Numbered from the stretch's first letter, positions 23,101-35,669 are shown. The stretch is 64,000 bases of DNA from Aquilaria yunnanensis (GCA_039654915.1 CM077597.1:25642001-25706000), one strand, 5' to 3'. Translations and numbers: made by a program. The notes: generated from the sequence alone by a model not told the origin.

Positions 23101-26100
23101 CATCTAGTACAATTAAGTACTTAAGCATAAACTACTAAGATGACCAAACTAGGTTAAACAATTGAGCTCTGGCCCTCAAGTGCCTTCAGCCTTAGCCTCC
23201 CCCTTGTGCTCCTAGATCAACCGCTACTAAAGGTCAATCCAACATAGTTAGTACACAGCAAACCTACAAACTAAAAGATATAACTAGCAAGTATAACTCA
23301 TACCTACTCAACTAGCTCAACAATCGAGCCTGAGTTGCTGGCCTGTCCATCTAAGGCTGCACATATAAATTAAGGGTAAGAATCATAGATTCCCAGTAAA
23401 GGGTCTTTGGGGGTACCTGCAAAAGAAAACACTACAGGACATTGAACCATAAATGTGAAAAAGCTACTGTGAGCTTATTATGGTCTGAGGCCTAATATAT
23501 GGGCATATACTCGAGTTCCTTGGTACCATTCCTCATCCTAGTCCTCTCCTAATGGCTTCTGGCCCTGAACTCACTCTAGCAAATCTTAGCTTACCAACTA
23601 TGCCAGGTTGTCACCTAAGCATGTAATAACCTCCCCTTGAATACTATGTGTAGGAGTAATGAAAGTCTTCTTCGCAAAGCCAAGTTGAGTGCACTAAAGT
23701 CCTACACTAGAGCCTCAAGTCTACGACCAAACTAGGCCACTAGGTGTTACTAACCTTTCACCCTTTCTATGGTGAACCTTGACTCGCACATGGCCAATCT
23801 TGTTTAGGTGTACTAAGTTCCTGCTCTAGCTTGTTGGGCCTAAAACCCAAATTGGTAGCTAGGCATACTATACCTCCACCCTTGTGTGCACTAGGCTCGA
23901 CTTTGGTCCCTCAGGTGTAAGACCCGACTAGGTGACCAAGTGTTACTAAGCCTCCACCTTCCTTGGTGAACCTTGTATAATGCTAGGCTTAGCACTTGCT
24001 ACACTTCAATGAGATGGCCATCACTAGGAATCATGCTTCCTCTAAGTGCTCTTTTTGTTTCCTAGAACATATTAAGGTCCTAAATGCACTAAGGTAGCTT
24101 AACAACCTTACTACTCAAAGACCTCTCAATGTGCCCTAGTAACTTAGCTTGAGTGCTAAGTCACCTACCTACTTAGAGCTCCTAGTGTTCCTCTTGATTC
24201 ATTAAGGTATCTTGCACTTACTTGTGTATTAAGCAACCTCCCAAGCCATGCCAAGCTCCCACATTATCCATTCTAGGCTTTCCCATGGGCCCTAGAGCTG
24301 ACATTGTGCCCAAATGCACTTATGTGCCTTTATTAGCATCATAGTGCCTTGTTTGGCTCTCAGATTTTTTCATTAACTCTTCTAGTTCTTGTAGCTATTA
24401 AAAAAATCTAGGGTCAATAAAATACTAACCCAAATCATCTTACCAAGCTACAAGAAGTTGTGCCATATGTTGCCCATACTAACTATGCCATAGTGCACAT
24501 GCACCATTCTTAGTTAACTAAGCTACGGTTCTTGTTCACCAATGCTAGTTCACCATGCTCCTTGCTTAATCTACTTGATCCACTATTAATGCATTTAAAC
24601 TACCTTAGGGATGAATACAAGCCTCAACTAGGGCACCAAAATACCCTTAGAATCACACATAGTTCAATTGTGCACAGACCATCTTCTCCAAGCTTCATTT
24701 GATCCATTTGTCACTTGTTCTTCATTCCATTTACATTTTAAAGCTTTACCCAAACGTAGGAACATGTCTAGGATGTTTAGGAACAAATTAGGAACCAAAA
24801 ACAACCTTTTTGGATGAGTTCTAAAGCAATTGTGGTGCTACAGCGCAAGCCTAGCACCGCAACACCAGAATGGACTTGATGTTATCCAAACATCAGCATC
24901 CTGGCACCTAGGCCCCCAGCTAGCACCTAGGTCTAAAGAGCACAACCTAGGCATGATTTCCTTTGGTGCCGAGGTGCCCATAACTCACTAGCTTTGTCCA
25001 ACTTCATGAAAACTAAGCACAATTGACCTAAACATGGTTCCAAACAATTCTAGACTTGCAATTACTCATCCCTAAGGCTACATATGATCTAAATGCATTA
25101 ACATAACTAGGAAAACAAGAACTCCCCTTACCTCACACACAACCAAAGGAAAATCAAGCAAGTTGAGCACCAAAACTTCCATAGCTCCACCATGAGTTTC
25201 CTATGGTTCCAAGGCAAATTCATCACAAATAGGCACCATTTCTTGCTCAATTAAGCTTGACCTAACCTCTAGGAAGCTTAAGAAACCAAGAATACAAAGG
25301 GAAAAAATGTATCCAAGCTCCTATGGACCAAAAACTCCTCTCCAAAGCTCAATCCACCAAAACTAAGCAAGAACAAGCTTTCTTTCACTTGGGTACTTCA
25401 TTGGGCTTCCAATTTCACCAATAATTGAAAAAATGGATGAGTTTTGGGCATAAATTTTGTGAGAGAAGAAAGAGCTACAGGTTTTGGGAGGTTGGGGATG
25501 ATGAATAGTGGCTGCCAAGATCTTCAAAATGGTTTAAATAGCCAACTTGTCACTTAAGCCCTTTAACTTTTTTAGTTTTGCCAAAAGAACCCCACCTCCA
25601 AATAGTGCCTCTAACTTTGGCAACTCCATCCCCCACTTTGGTTTCTTGTCACTTAGGTCCAAATGAATTACTTTGAGCTTTAAAACCAAACCTATCACCT
25701 CGAGATACAAAATGACCATTTGCCTCTGGTGACACTTAGGTGCCAATTGTGTTCGAGGAACCTTTCCAAACCTCCCTACTTGCTTGAAATACATAAAAAA
25801 AAATTTAATAAGGGATTTCTTAGCTTGTAACCAAGTCTTATCTGACCGTCATCGGTCTAATACCTAGAGGGCCATAACACCCTAAAGTTTCCAATAGGTG
25901 CTTTGTGTGAAAATGACTTTTAGGCGCATTACCCTTGGTTAAAAATATGCCACCTCTATAAAATTTTCAAATATGTCTCCATTTGAACTTAAAATCATAA
26001 ATTTTTTTTCACCCACTTCCAACCATGTATTTTCCTACCCTTGAGCATGTCTGAATCTGGTTTACTAGGTTTGACTTAGGTTTGACAAAGTTTGACCAAC

Positions 26101-26542
26101 CAAAATTAACAAAATGCCCTTACTAGCTTATCTTGCAAGAAAAGTTTGACTTGGTCAATTTAACTACAAACTTCACCAAATTTCACCAAATGGTTTCAAA
26201 CACCCTTTATCACCTTCTTAGACCCTTTTAAACATATTTGACCTAAAAATTATAGTTTTGCCCTTCCTTGTGTCCTTAGTAAGAAAAAGTCAATCTTTGG
26301 TCAAATTGAGTTCAAATTTCATCGACATGTTCACTTTACCTCTAGAAGCTCAATTCTATCCCACTTGGTCACATTTTGAACTTTGACTTGCCAAATTACC
26401 AATTTTCCCTTATGGTCAATTTACTTTAGATTTTTAATCCTATGAACTCCAACAACTATTTGACTCGTTGACTTTACTTAATCTTATTAATGATTATGTA
26501 AATAAAAAGAATTAATTACCTAATAAAATGAGGCTTCTCACA
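20154..26542 (-). mobile_element. 3' LTR of element B, with nested solo LTR
   Basis: It aligns with 31334-34563 throughout, except for 22747-25879. Removing that insertion and one target copy leaves about 3251 bp against 3230 bp for the other LTR. On the minus strand it starts TGTGAGAAGCCTC at 26542. There are no genes; short ORFs on both strands are LTR-internal. Confidence 0.9.
22747..25879 (-). mobile_element. Solo LTR (3.1 kb) nested in element B LTR
   Basis: This block is absent from the other LTR of element B. It is flanked by the perfect duplication CCCTA (22742-22746, 25880-25884). It begins TGTGGTAACCC and ends CATAACA, that is TG...CA on either strand. The other LTR of B at about 33883-33900 shows the empty site with a single CCTTA copy. 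There is no PBS, PPT or coding domain, so it is a solo LTR. Minus orientation is inferred from resemblance in layout to the solo LTR at 50140-52866 and is not certain. Confidence 0.85.
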
Positions 26543-26570
26543 TCCGCATCCTTCAGAGATTTGGTCCTCC
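26543..26570 (-). promoter_or_regulatory. PPT-like tract of element B
   Basis: On the minus strand the LTR start TGTGAG is preceded by CTGAAGGATGCGGA, a purine-rich tract directly adjoining the LTR. This supports minus orientation of the element. Confidence 0.6.
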
Positions 26571-27860
26571 AATTCCCGCTTTAACCCTAGGAATAGGCGG
26601 GGATATTAAGCCTCCATATCCTGCTCAGTCTCCCATGCGGCCTCATCCTCTATATGATTGGACCACTGGACTTTGATAATGGATATCCACTTGGCCCTTA
26701 GCTTCCTAAGTTGTCGGTCAAGGAATCTAATTAGACGTTCTGTGCCCATCAGGTGCATTGTACTTATTCAATACATTGACATGGAACACTTTATGTATGA
26801 GAGCCTGGCTCAGTGGCAGCACCAATCTGTACACAACTTTCCCAACTAGCTCCAGAATCTCATAGGTACCTAGAACCCAACTTGCCCCTTTGGCTGAATT
26901 ATACCACTCCTTTCATTAGTGAAACCTTAAGGAAGACCTTGTCCCCTACTCCAAGGTTCACTTCACACTGCTTGACATTGGCTTGTGCTTACTACCTGTT
27001 AATAGCTGCCCTTAATCGAGCTTGAATCTGCCTAATCTTGGCTGTGGTCTCCTCCACAACCTATGGTCACACTTGGTCCACATCTGCCTTATTGGCCTAG
27101 CATTTTGGTGTCATGCATCGCTGGCCATAAAAAAACCTCATATGGAGCCATCTGAATTGATGCCTAATAACCATTGTTATAGGCAAATTTAATGAGTGGA
27201 AGATGGTCATTCCAATCTCCTTTGAAATCCAAGGCACAATTTCACAACATGTCTTCCAAGGTCTAGATCATCTTCTCTGATTGTCCATCTGCCAAGGGGT
27301 GATAAACGATACTCAAGTTTACCTTTGACCCAATTGCTTGTTGAAAGGCATACCAAAACCTAGAGACAAACCAAGGATCTCAATCAGATATGATTGAATC
27401 TAGCACACCATGAAGCCAAACAATCTTTCTGATATATAGGTTTACCAAACTTTCTAATGGATATGTGATCTTAATTGGTAGGAAATGGGCACTCTTAGTC
27501 AGCCTATCCACTATGACCCATGCTGCGTCATGTTGTTTCCTTGTACTTGGCAAACCTACCAAGAAATCCATAGTGATTGCCCTCACTTCGTCTCTAGAAT
27601 GGGCAAACTTTATAAGGTACTACCCAGCTTTTGGTGTTCTAATTTTACAATTTGATAGGTACGGCATTTAGCCACATAATTCTTAATATCAACCTTAAAC
27701 CTAGGCCACCAAAAATGAGTTCTTAGGTCATGGTACATTTTGGTGACCCCAGGTGGATACTGAAGGGACGCATTTGTTCCCTCAACCCATTAACACTGGG
27801 CACATTAAGTCTTTTCCTAAGGAAAAGTAATCCATCATGATACTCATACCCTTCTCAAAG
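26560..27860 (-). pseudogene. Element B integrase and chromodomain
   Basis: On the minus strand a zinc-binding part near 27750-27650 reads MYHDLRTHFWWPRFKVDIK. The catalytic core reads MDFLVGLPSTRKQHDAAWVI and VDRLTKSAHFLPIK (27590-27470), then RKIVWLHGVLDSIISD. The next codon, expected Arg (SDRDP), is a TGA stop. The C-terminal end near 26670-26600 reads VQWSNHIEDEAAWETEQDM, a chromodomain tail typical of plant chromoviruses. It would mediate integration, with the chromodomain directing targeting. It is broken by stops. Confidence 0.8.
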
Positions 27861-27899
27861 GGTTCCATGCTTGGTCTCCCCTGGAACCTCACGCATCTT

Positions 27900-29330
27900 A
27901 GGGTCTAACCCCTAGGCCTCTCAGACCCTATCCAACAATCTAGACCAAAATTGCAACTCAAAGACTTGGTAACTTTCCCATCTAGACCATTATCCATATA
28001 GGGCCATAAAAATCTTAACCTTACGATCTTTCACTTGATCCTTGGAGACTACTACTCCAGTATCCTTCTGGCTGAGAGCATTAGCCACAAGAATGACTTT
28101 CCTAGGTCCATAGTCAATGGCACAATCATAATCCTTAATGTACTCTATCCACCTCATTTGCCTCATGTTCAAATCTTTCTGGGTGAAAAGGTACTTAAGG
28201 CTCTTATGATCAGTATATATCTGAAATGATCATCCTAACAGATAATGCCTCCATAGTTTTAAGGCAAAGACTATGGCTGCTAGTTCAAGATCATGCGTTG
28301 GCCAATTTCGCTCATTTGGCCTTGATTACCTTGAACCATAGGCAAGAACTTGCCTATCTTGCATCAGTACACAACCCAAGCCTGATCTAGATGCATCAGT
28401 ATGGATAGCATAGGTTTTGCCTGGGTTTGACACTGTCAAGATTGGCACTGTGGTTAGCCTCCGTTTGAGCTCTTAGAAGGCTACATCACACTTTTCTGTC
28501 CAAATAAATTCCTGTGCCTTCTTATTCAAGGTAGTTAATGGCTTAGTTATTTGGGAGAATCCCTCAATGAATCTCCAGAAATAGCCCACTATACCAAGAA
28601 AGCTCCTCTGCTTGGTAAGGTTGGTGGATGTTTCCACTCCATCACTGCCTGTACCTTTCCTTGATCCATGCTTACCCTTTTTTCACTGATCACATGATCA
28701 AGGAAGGGTATCTCCTCTGCCCAAAATTGACAGTTAGATAATTCTGCATAGTATTGATTATCCTTTAGCACATGCAAGACCATTTTAAGATGTTCATCAT
28801 GCTGAAGAGGAGTCTTGGAGTTTATGAGTATATCATCAATGAGAACTTCCACAAATATATCCAAATAAGGCATGAATATCCTATTCATCACCTCCATAAA
28901 TACTATAGGGGCATTGCTCACCCCAAATGGCATCACCGTATACTTAAAGTACCCATGTTGCGTTCAAAAAATAGTTTTGTGTATGTCCTTCTCTTTTACT
29001 CTAATATGAAAGTAATCACTTCTTAGATCTATCTTTGAGAATATCTTGGCTCCTTTGAGCCTATTCAGGAGTTCATCAATTCATGGAAGAGGGTACTTGG
29101 GTTAATTGTTGCTTGATTGTCACCAACCTAAGAGTACCATCTTTCTTTTTCTCAAATAATATCGGGGCCTAATGGCGATACATTAGGCCTAATGAAGCCC
29201 TTCCTTAATAGCACCTCTAGCTGTTCCTTCAATTCATCCATCTTAGGAGTGAACATCTAGTATGGAGGAATTTATATGGGCCAAGTCCCAGGTAATAAGT
29301 ATATAAAGAACTCTATCTTTCTTTTAGGTG
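27900..29330 (-). pseudogene. Element B reverse transcriptase and RNase H
   Basis: RT starts after the protease with LLRLPPKRKIEFFIYLLPGT (29330-29285). The MMPFGVSNAP block begins the open stretch 28936-28589, and the catalytic loop FVEVLIDDILINS retains Asp-Asp. The LDHVISEKRVSMDQGKV block follows. RNase H ends near 28172-27990 with [20 protein letters not shown] followed by NALSQ, the usual NADALSR block with a lost Asp. Frameshifts occur between blocks (around 28590 and 29000). Order and spacing fit gypsy pol. Confidence 0.8.
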
Positions 29331-29860
29331 GTAACCTTAGTAGGTTAGCAGGAAAAACTTCTGGGAACATATTGACAACCAGTATGTCCTTCAGTTCCTC
29401 TGCCATTTTATTGTCATTCAAGCCATAGTAGCCCTCATCATCAATCAATCTTAATGAAGTGGACTTAACACTAGTTGCCAACACATTGTCACAAGTCACC
29501 ACTTCCCCCTCTTTAGTTTTAAGGGTGATGGTTTGAGTCACACAATTGATGTTAGCCTGGTGTCGTCCCAACCAATCAATGTTGAGTACCAGGCCATGCC
29601 CTCCTAGTGACACCACCCAGAAGTCATAGTCAAATCTGAGGTGGGCTATGCCAAAGGGGTAGCTTAATACTTTTTCTTTAATAAAAGCTAGATGGGGACC
29701 TGTTGTTCCAACGATCTTCATCTCTAGTACCTTGGCCCTAACTAAACATAATCTAACTAACAATCTAGTAGATATAATAGATGCTGATGCACTAGTATCA
29801 AATAATACTATAACACTAGTATTATCTAACATAAAAGTACCTTGTGCTACCAGATGGCCC
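29330..29860 (-). pseudogene. Element B protease
   Basis: A 186-codon open stretch (29832-29272) covers the retropepsin and the RT entry. The active-site loop VLFDTSASASIIS keeps the Asp, but the Gly of DTGAS/DSGAS is Ser. A second block, GLVLNIDWLGRHQANINC, corresponds to the family's ILGMDWL..H segment (DIILGMDWL type). It would cleave the gag-pol polyprotein. It is the longest preserved frame of element B. Confidence 0.8.
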
Positions 29861-31181
29861 GCTCGGTGTACTAGGGTGAAAAATCACTACTTAGGTGGTC
29901 CTGGTCGGTGTGCTCCTCCTCCAACCCCTTGCTATGCTCCTTCTGCTCATGGTGCTCTAGCTCCACCAAGTCCTACTTGCCCTAGCTTGGGCATAGGCCT
30001 CTAGGCCATTCCTTGCCCATCACGACATGCTCAAGGGTAATCCTGGGTCCAATGGTCTAATACCCCATATGTTCAGCATCACACCTGGGAATGTTGAGCT
30101 ATTGTTGTCCTCTCAGGTGGAGGCATGGCTTCTTGCCATGAAACTTACCACAAATCTTGCACAGGCCCTTCCCAAATTTGGCTTGCCTTTTGCCCTGGGC
30201 CTTGGTACCCGATGGCTCTCCCTTCTCATACCTGCACTTGACATTGGTAGGGTTCATAGATCTCTCTAACTGTTGTGCCTTTTGTATTGCCTAAGAGTAA
30301 GTGCTAAAATCTACAAGTACCATAAATTTCAACAAATGAAGCCTAAGCCCTTCCACAAACTGAACTATCTTAGTATGCTCTTGACCAACCAAGTATGGCA
30401 CATGTCGTGCTAATGCACTAAACCTTCTAGACTACTCAGTCACTATCCTCTCACCTTAAGTGAGTCTCTTAAACTCCTGCCTCTTCAAGTCCCTAGAAGC
30501 CTCACTAATGTACTCCCCTTTGAACCTTTCCAGAAAATACTGCCAAGTCCAAGGCCAAGCTTTGTACTCAGACTTGCCCTTATTTTCCTCCTCAAGAATA
30601 TCCTATTCATGATTACACCAAATCTCTGGGATGCCTTTCAGATAATAAGATGCCAAATGCAACTTGATGTCATCATTAGTCCGTAGGGTCCAAAATATCT
30701 TATTCATTTAATTCAGATAAAACTCAACATCATCGACATCTCCATTGCTATTAAAGTGAGGTAGATCCAGGTTAAAGTAAGGCAGATCCAGCCCTTGGAT
30801 CTGATTAAGCAAAGAAACCAAGGATCCTTCCTCATGCCGAGCCTCAGTAACAGCAGGCTCTCTATCCTGGCCATTGCCACCTCTCTTGGTAGTTGGATCA
30901 GGTTCTTGATGGCCAGCCTTTAATGGCTCCTTATACAAATCATCAATATCCTCAAGGTTTCGCCCATTCTCCTCATGATTCTAGGCCTGGGCCTGAGCTA
31001 GGGCATTTAGCGCCCATGTTAAAAAACAGAGTGTCTTATTTTTCCTATCCATATGATCCAACATCTGCAAGGTGAAAGTGTATAGAGCATCCAACATGAT
31101 GCCCCCAGCTTCCTACCCAACACCTCTACCCTGACCATCTTGGCCCTCATTAGCAACCAAGTTGTTCCTAATGACAGCCAT
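29860..31181 (-). pseudogene. Element B gag
   Basis: A likely start ATG at 31181 (MAVIRNNLVANEGQ) lies about 140 bp after the PBS. The N-terminal half reads LVSLLNQIQGLDLPYFNLDL and then FNSNGDVDDVEFYLN (to 30708), the P.F.G..DP..VE..L type of segment. The zinc knuckle near 30160 is CKICGKFHGKKPC, matching the CxxCGKxHxxxC variant seen in Tekay-type chromoviruses. Several stops occur between. Confidence 0.7.
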
Positions 31182-31319
31182 AACTAGAGCTGCAAACTAT
31201 TCATAACATAAACAATGCAACACACAATCAATACTCATGATCAATAATCTAACTCTAACTTTATGCACAAGACTTATATGGTGGTAGCATCCTAGACGTT
31301 TGACCTTTATATAACCTAG

Positions 31320-31332
31320 GTTCTGATACCAA
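31320..31332 (-). promoter_or_regulatory. Primer-binding site of element B
   Basis: On the minus strand TTGGTATCAGAAC directly follows the 5' LTR end CTCACA. It differs by one base from the initiator-Met tRNA type TGGTATCAGAGC. It sets the orientation of element B. Confidence 0.8.
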
Positions 31333-31333
31333 C

Positions 31334-34300
31334 TGTGAGAAACTGTCCTAATAAATTCCCATTTACTACTCTAATTAGGTAGATGATTTTGTTGCCTACT
31401 CCAAACTCTTAATTAGCCTAGAATCATTCCTCATTTCCAGGATCTTTTGCTGTGATTTTCTAAGCAAATCCTAGCCATTTTCCTAGCATTTAGTGTTTAC
31501 TTGAGAGTCAAGAACAACATTTACTTAGTTCCAATAAAACACTTAGGTTTATTAAACTAAGATAGAGGTTTAGCGGGATTTAAAGAAAATAGAATAAAAT
31601 ATGTGCGGCCACGTAAGAAAACATTTTAATTCTCATGCATGCACAAGTAATATATCATGGCAAACCATGGATGAAAACTACACTCATAGCAAGTAAATAC
31701 TATGGTAACACAATGTTTGAGTGTTTTGCATATGAACCTAAGCAAGAAATGTCATGGGTTGATAAGCCTAACCAAAAATATTAATAATACATGCCACGAT
31801 TATGCGAAGTCAAACTCAATATCAGTAGGCCTTCTACTAGCTATTACCATCATGCTACAAACTATTCATGACCCAAATGGTTGATAGGCCCACCTTTGCC
31901 CAGAAGATAGAATCCCAATCGATAAGTGACCCAAGAAGTTCTTGCCTGACTACCTTGCTGTAAAAGGCAAATAAGTTTGGAGTTAGACTCTGATCATGAG
32001 TGTATGCAACATATGAAAAATGAACATGTAGTGTATGCAAAATGTACCTATAAGAAACTAATATACAAATATCAAATAATCACTGTGGATTATTTGGCTT
32101 TTGCACAATATTATTTGTACATTAACAATAAGGGAGAGTATATAAAATATTTAGAAAGCCATTCTAAAATGAACAATACATAACAACATCACACATAATG
32201 GACTATATGCATACATTGCCATGCATGCATGAACCTTGCCCATAAATTATGAGTGTGCCATGAGCTTTTACAGCATGGAGTATTATATAATGATCATCAT
32301 ATCATGGCCTTTTTCGATACATGACTCCTGATACTTCACATACAAGAAAACATACCAATAAAGAAATAAACAAACAAAACAAAATGCCCATTGGTCCATT
32401 TTTTCCCATGAGCATGCATCATTGCATTTGCCATTAAGCTTGCCAGCTTTTGCTAGCTCAAAACTCACCTACTGGATGCATCATGGCTTAACCATATTTT
32501 GTGTCGATCATAATGCCAATGGATGTGTCTTGCACCTTCTAGGGCCCATTGGCCTTTTAGGCCCAAATGTATGCTTACTTATGGCCCAAGTTATTTATTG
32601 GGCCTAAGTGTCATTTAGGCCTTGAGGGTCATGCCCAAAGCGCAATCCAAGGTCTGCAAGAAACCAAGGCCCCCAAGATGTGCCCAAGCAGCCCCCTAGG
32701 TGAGCACAGCCATGAGCTAGCAGGCGTATGTGCATGCACACCCTTGGGTGCACCTTCATGTGCCCCTTGGGCATACATGAGTTGGGCACACCCATGTGCT
32801 CCTTGGCACACTGAATTCACCATGCTCCTATGCACTGTAAAATATTCATGCACGTAGGAGCCCATGTTGCACACACACACAAACATACTTGAACTCGCTC
32901 ATAACATATACATACCCAATCTGAGGCACACTTATCTTGTGAGGGTTCAGCCACACTTATCCACCAAGCATCCAAAGCTTATTCCATATAGCATTTTATA
33001 GCCCTTGCACCAAGGACAACCTATTGCCCAAACCAAGAGCTACATTCAGCTTTTGTACCACTTAAGCACTCTTTGGCTCTGTTGGTCACCCTATGGCCTT
33101 TTGCCCCTACCATTTGCCTTAAATTTCACCAAGCTAGAACATGGCTAGAGGTTGTCAAGAAGAGAAGGCCTAGAACACCTTACCCTTGTATAGATTTCAC
33201 ACTTGCAAGCTCAAAGATCCATCTCCTACAAGCCTGGTCCTAGTCCTTTGGAGTTCCTTGCTTAACCATAGTAAATTAACCATATTACTAACATATTTTT
33301 TAGCCTAAAGGTAGTATCAATATTCAAGAACCATAACCAAAAATGATATACTCCCTACCTTAAGAAAAAAAAATTAAATTTGTAGCTTTCTTCCTAGAAG
33401 CTCACTAGTTTTCCTTGTTTTCCCCAAGCTTAACCTCACACAAAATCATGGGTTTTTTATGAGCACGAAGGCCAATTTAAACAAGGATGAACTAAGATGA
33501 AACAAAAAAACATTCTCATCTTAAAAACATACCAAAATCATAGCCACCTTTTGGGGAAAACTGAACTATTATGCCTTCTCTTGTAACATGTACATTCTCT
33601 GGTTGATTTCTCACTTACTTGCTCTCCTTATCTTATTTTTCTTTCATTTATTTGGTGATTTTCTATTTTTTGAGGGTTTAGGATTTTATGAATGAGCATA
33701 GGAAGAGAAGAATGCTAGTTTTTGGGTTTGGGGATGAATAAGGATGGAAAATGGGTGAAAGGGTTAAAGTGGTAGAGGATTCAGGCTTTTATATGGTTAG
33801 TAATGGTTTAGGCTTCTTAAACAAGTGAAATGGAGGCTATTCCACATTTTTGGAAGCTTATTTTCTGCCTCAAAACTAGGTTGCCTCATGCCTTAAAGTT
33901 TCAAAGAGGTGCTTGGGGTGAATGTGCCTTTTAGGCCTTATAACTTTTGGTTAATAGGATGTCACCTCTATAAAATTCTCAAATATGTCTCCATTTGAAC
34001 TTAAAACCATAGATTTTATTTCCTCCACTTCTAACCATGTATTTTAATATGCTTGACCAGGTTTGAATCTGGTTTACTAGGTTTGACTAAGTTTGACCAA
34101 CCAAAATTACCAAAATGCCCTTCTTAGCTTCTCTTGCAAGAAAAGTCTCAAACTTGGTCAATTTAACTCCAAACTTAATCAAATTTCACCAAATGGTTTG
34201 AAATACCATTTCTCACCTTCCCAGACCTTGTTTGTCCATATTTGACTTAAGCATTACATTTTTCCTTTCCTTAGCAAGAAAACGCCAATCTTTGGTCAAA

Positions 34301-34563
34301 TTGAGTTCAAATTTCATCGAGATATTCATTTCATCTCTAGAAGCTCAATTCTTTCTCTCTTGGTCACATTTTGTACTTTGAATTTCCAAATTATCAATTT
34401 GCCCCTAGTTGCCCTTAGGGTCAATTTTTTTTAGATTTTTAATCCTATGAACTCCAAGGACTATTTGACTCATTGACTTGACTTAAACCTACCTTGCAAG
34501 TGTAATCTTATCAAGGATTAGCCAAATAAAATAAATTTACTTGATAAAATGAGGGTTCTCACA
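31334..34563 (-). mobile_element. 5' LTR of element B
   Basis: This 3230-bp LTR runs on the minus strand from TGTGAGAACC (34563) to CTCACA (31334). It matches 20154-26542 outside the nested solo LTR. It contains the empty site for that insertion near 33893. There is no gene in it. A 68-codon plus-strand ORF (31977-32183) is also open at the same place in the other LTR (20798-21004). Confidence 0.85.
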
Positions 34564-34750
34564 TATTGAGTATGGTAGACAACTCCATTTTATGGAAAAA
34601 ATTGATCTTGATACTTGCACTACTATAGTTGAATGATAGGTGCATTTAACTATGAGTTCACATATTTATGGGTATAGTGAGATTTTATACATACAGAGTA
34701 GGAATTGAATTAGTGTAGTAGGAATGAGTTTACAAGTTGTAAACACATCA
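34564..34750 (+). mobile_element. 3' LTR of element A, last part
   Basis: The sequence from TATTGAGTATGG to AACACATCA matches the end of the 5' LTR (about 7636-7824), for example the ATCTTGATACTTGC word. It completes the LTR broken by element B. It is followed by ATGTG and then minus-strand gypsy protease sequence. Confidence 0.8.
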
Positions 34751-35669
34751 ATGTGTTAGTAAGACTTCTGATCCAGTAGTTTTAATCATAAACATTTTAT
34801 TCAATTTAGTCACCAATAGGTTAAGTTCTTGTACTACTCTACCAGCAACTACATACATAGAACCTCTAGTATTAAACAAAATATATGAAAGTTTATTATG
34901 TAAATAAACTCTACCTTTTAAGGCATCTGCGTGTAAATTTACTTTGGGGTCCAATTGCAACATCCTTCTTGGTGCCAGCCCTTTAACTTGCCCTCCAAGT
35001 TTAATGTTGATAATATTAGGGAGTGGAGGTCATCCCCTAAGATTATGAGGCCTTTGCCTAGTCCCTTGAGCTCTACCTACTTTTTTTTCTTCCTTATTAG
35101 GTAATCTTTCACCCACTAATCCAAGGCCCTACACTTTAGGCACCTTGGAATGTCTTTGTATCAAACTTTGTTCCAATGGAACCTGCCACACTTCTTACAT
35201 TGTTGCCTTTTACTCTTCCTAAATTTTGCTTAGGTTTGCTACCACGCTTCCTTAGCCTTTTTCTTACTACTATTCTATGGGATGCTGGACTCTCAAGGTC
35301 CAGTCCTATTCATTCCTTGTTTTATAAGCAATTGCTGTAAAAACAAGGCCATTCGCACAACCTGATAATAATCCTTAATTCCAATGGCTTTTAAGATTTT
35401 TCTTATCTTAAGCCTTAATTGCTTGATGAATCTATTAACATTGAGAACTTTTTTCCCACAATCCCTTAGGGCATATCTTATCAATGAACTTAATTTGCCT
35501 TCATGCTGAGCTATCTCCTTATACCAATTGATCAAACACCATTTGTTTTTTTATCCTTGATGGCCTCACTCACATACTGACCTAGAAAGGCTTAGAGAAA
35601 TTCTACTCATCTTTACTGACTTAGAAATGCTTAGAGAAATTCTACTCATCTCATGCTCCTATGGCTTTC
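34751..35669 (-). pseudogene. Element F: gypsy gag C-terminus and protease start
   Basis: A minus-strand Ty3/gypsy relic. Gag reads SLIRYALRDCGKKVLNVNRF and then LRLKIRKILKAIGIKDYYQV (35535-35293), the RKFI..LR..I block of retrotransposon gag. A zinc knuckle CKKCGRFH lies near 35200. The protease start near 34880 reads ILFNTRGSMYVVAGRVVQEL, then KMFMIKTTGSEVLLTH, where element A cuts it. The active-site Asp of VDTGAT is Asn here. The N-terminal gag continues beyond the solo LTR at 38600. Confidence 0.75.

Larger units (their letters stand above)
20154..34563 (-). mobile_element. Element B: Ty3/gypsy chromovirus nested in element A LTR
   Basis: This 14.4-kb insertion has a perfect 5-bp duplication TATTG (20149-20153, 34564-34568). 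LTR ends are TGTGAG...CTCACA. On the minus strand the order is 5' LTR (34563-31334), PBS, gag, PR, RT, RNase H, IN with chromodomain, PPT-like tract and 3' LTR (26542-20154). The 3' LTR is twice as long as the 5' LTR because a 3.1-kb solo LTR sits in it. LTR homology is clear along the whole length but with many differences, and all domains carry stops. It is a chromovirus, probably Tekay/Del-like by its large LTRs and iMet-type PBS. Confidence 0.9.
6890..34750 (+). mobile_element. Element A: Athila-like Ty3/gypsy retrotransposon with nested insertions
   Basis: This is a plus-strand Athila-like element. In order it has a truncated 5' LTR, PBS (7831), gag, PR, RT/RNase H, IN, a spacer, an env-position ORF, PPT and a 3' LTR. 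It is interrupted by a copia solo LTR (8827-10233), a hAT-like element (11354-12226) and a whole chromovirus (20154-34563). Without these it would be about 11 kb, within the usual Athila range. The 3' LTR ends at 34750, followed by ATGTG and minus-strand gypsy gag/PR DNA (element F). No matching duplication is seen on the left because the 5' end is rearranged. All coding parts are decayed. Confidence 0.85.

Noticed and set aside
22735..25884. A 3.1-kb deletion in the short LTR of element B instead of an insertion in the long one
   Set aside because: The extra block has TG...CA ends and a perfect 5-bp flanking repeat, which deletion would not create; the short LTR reads as an empty site.
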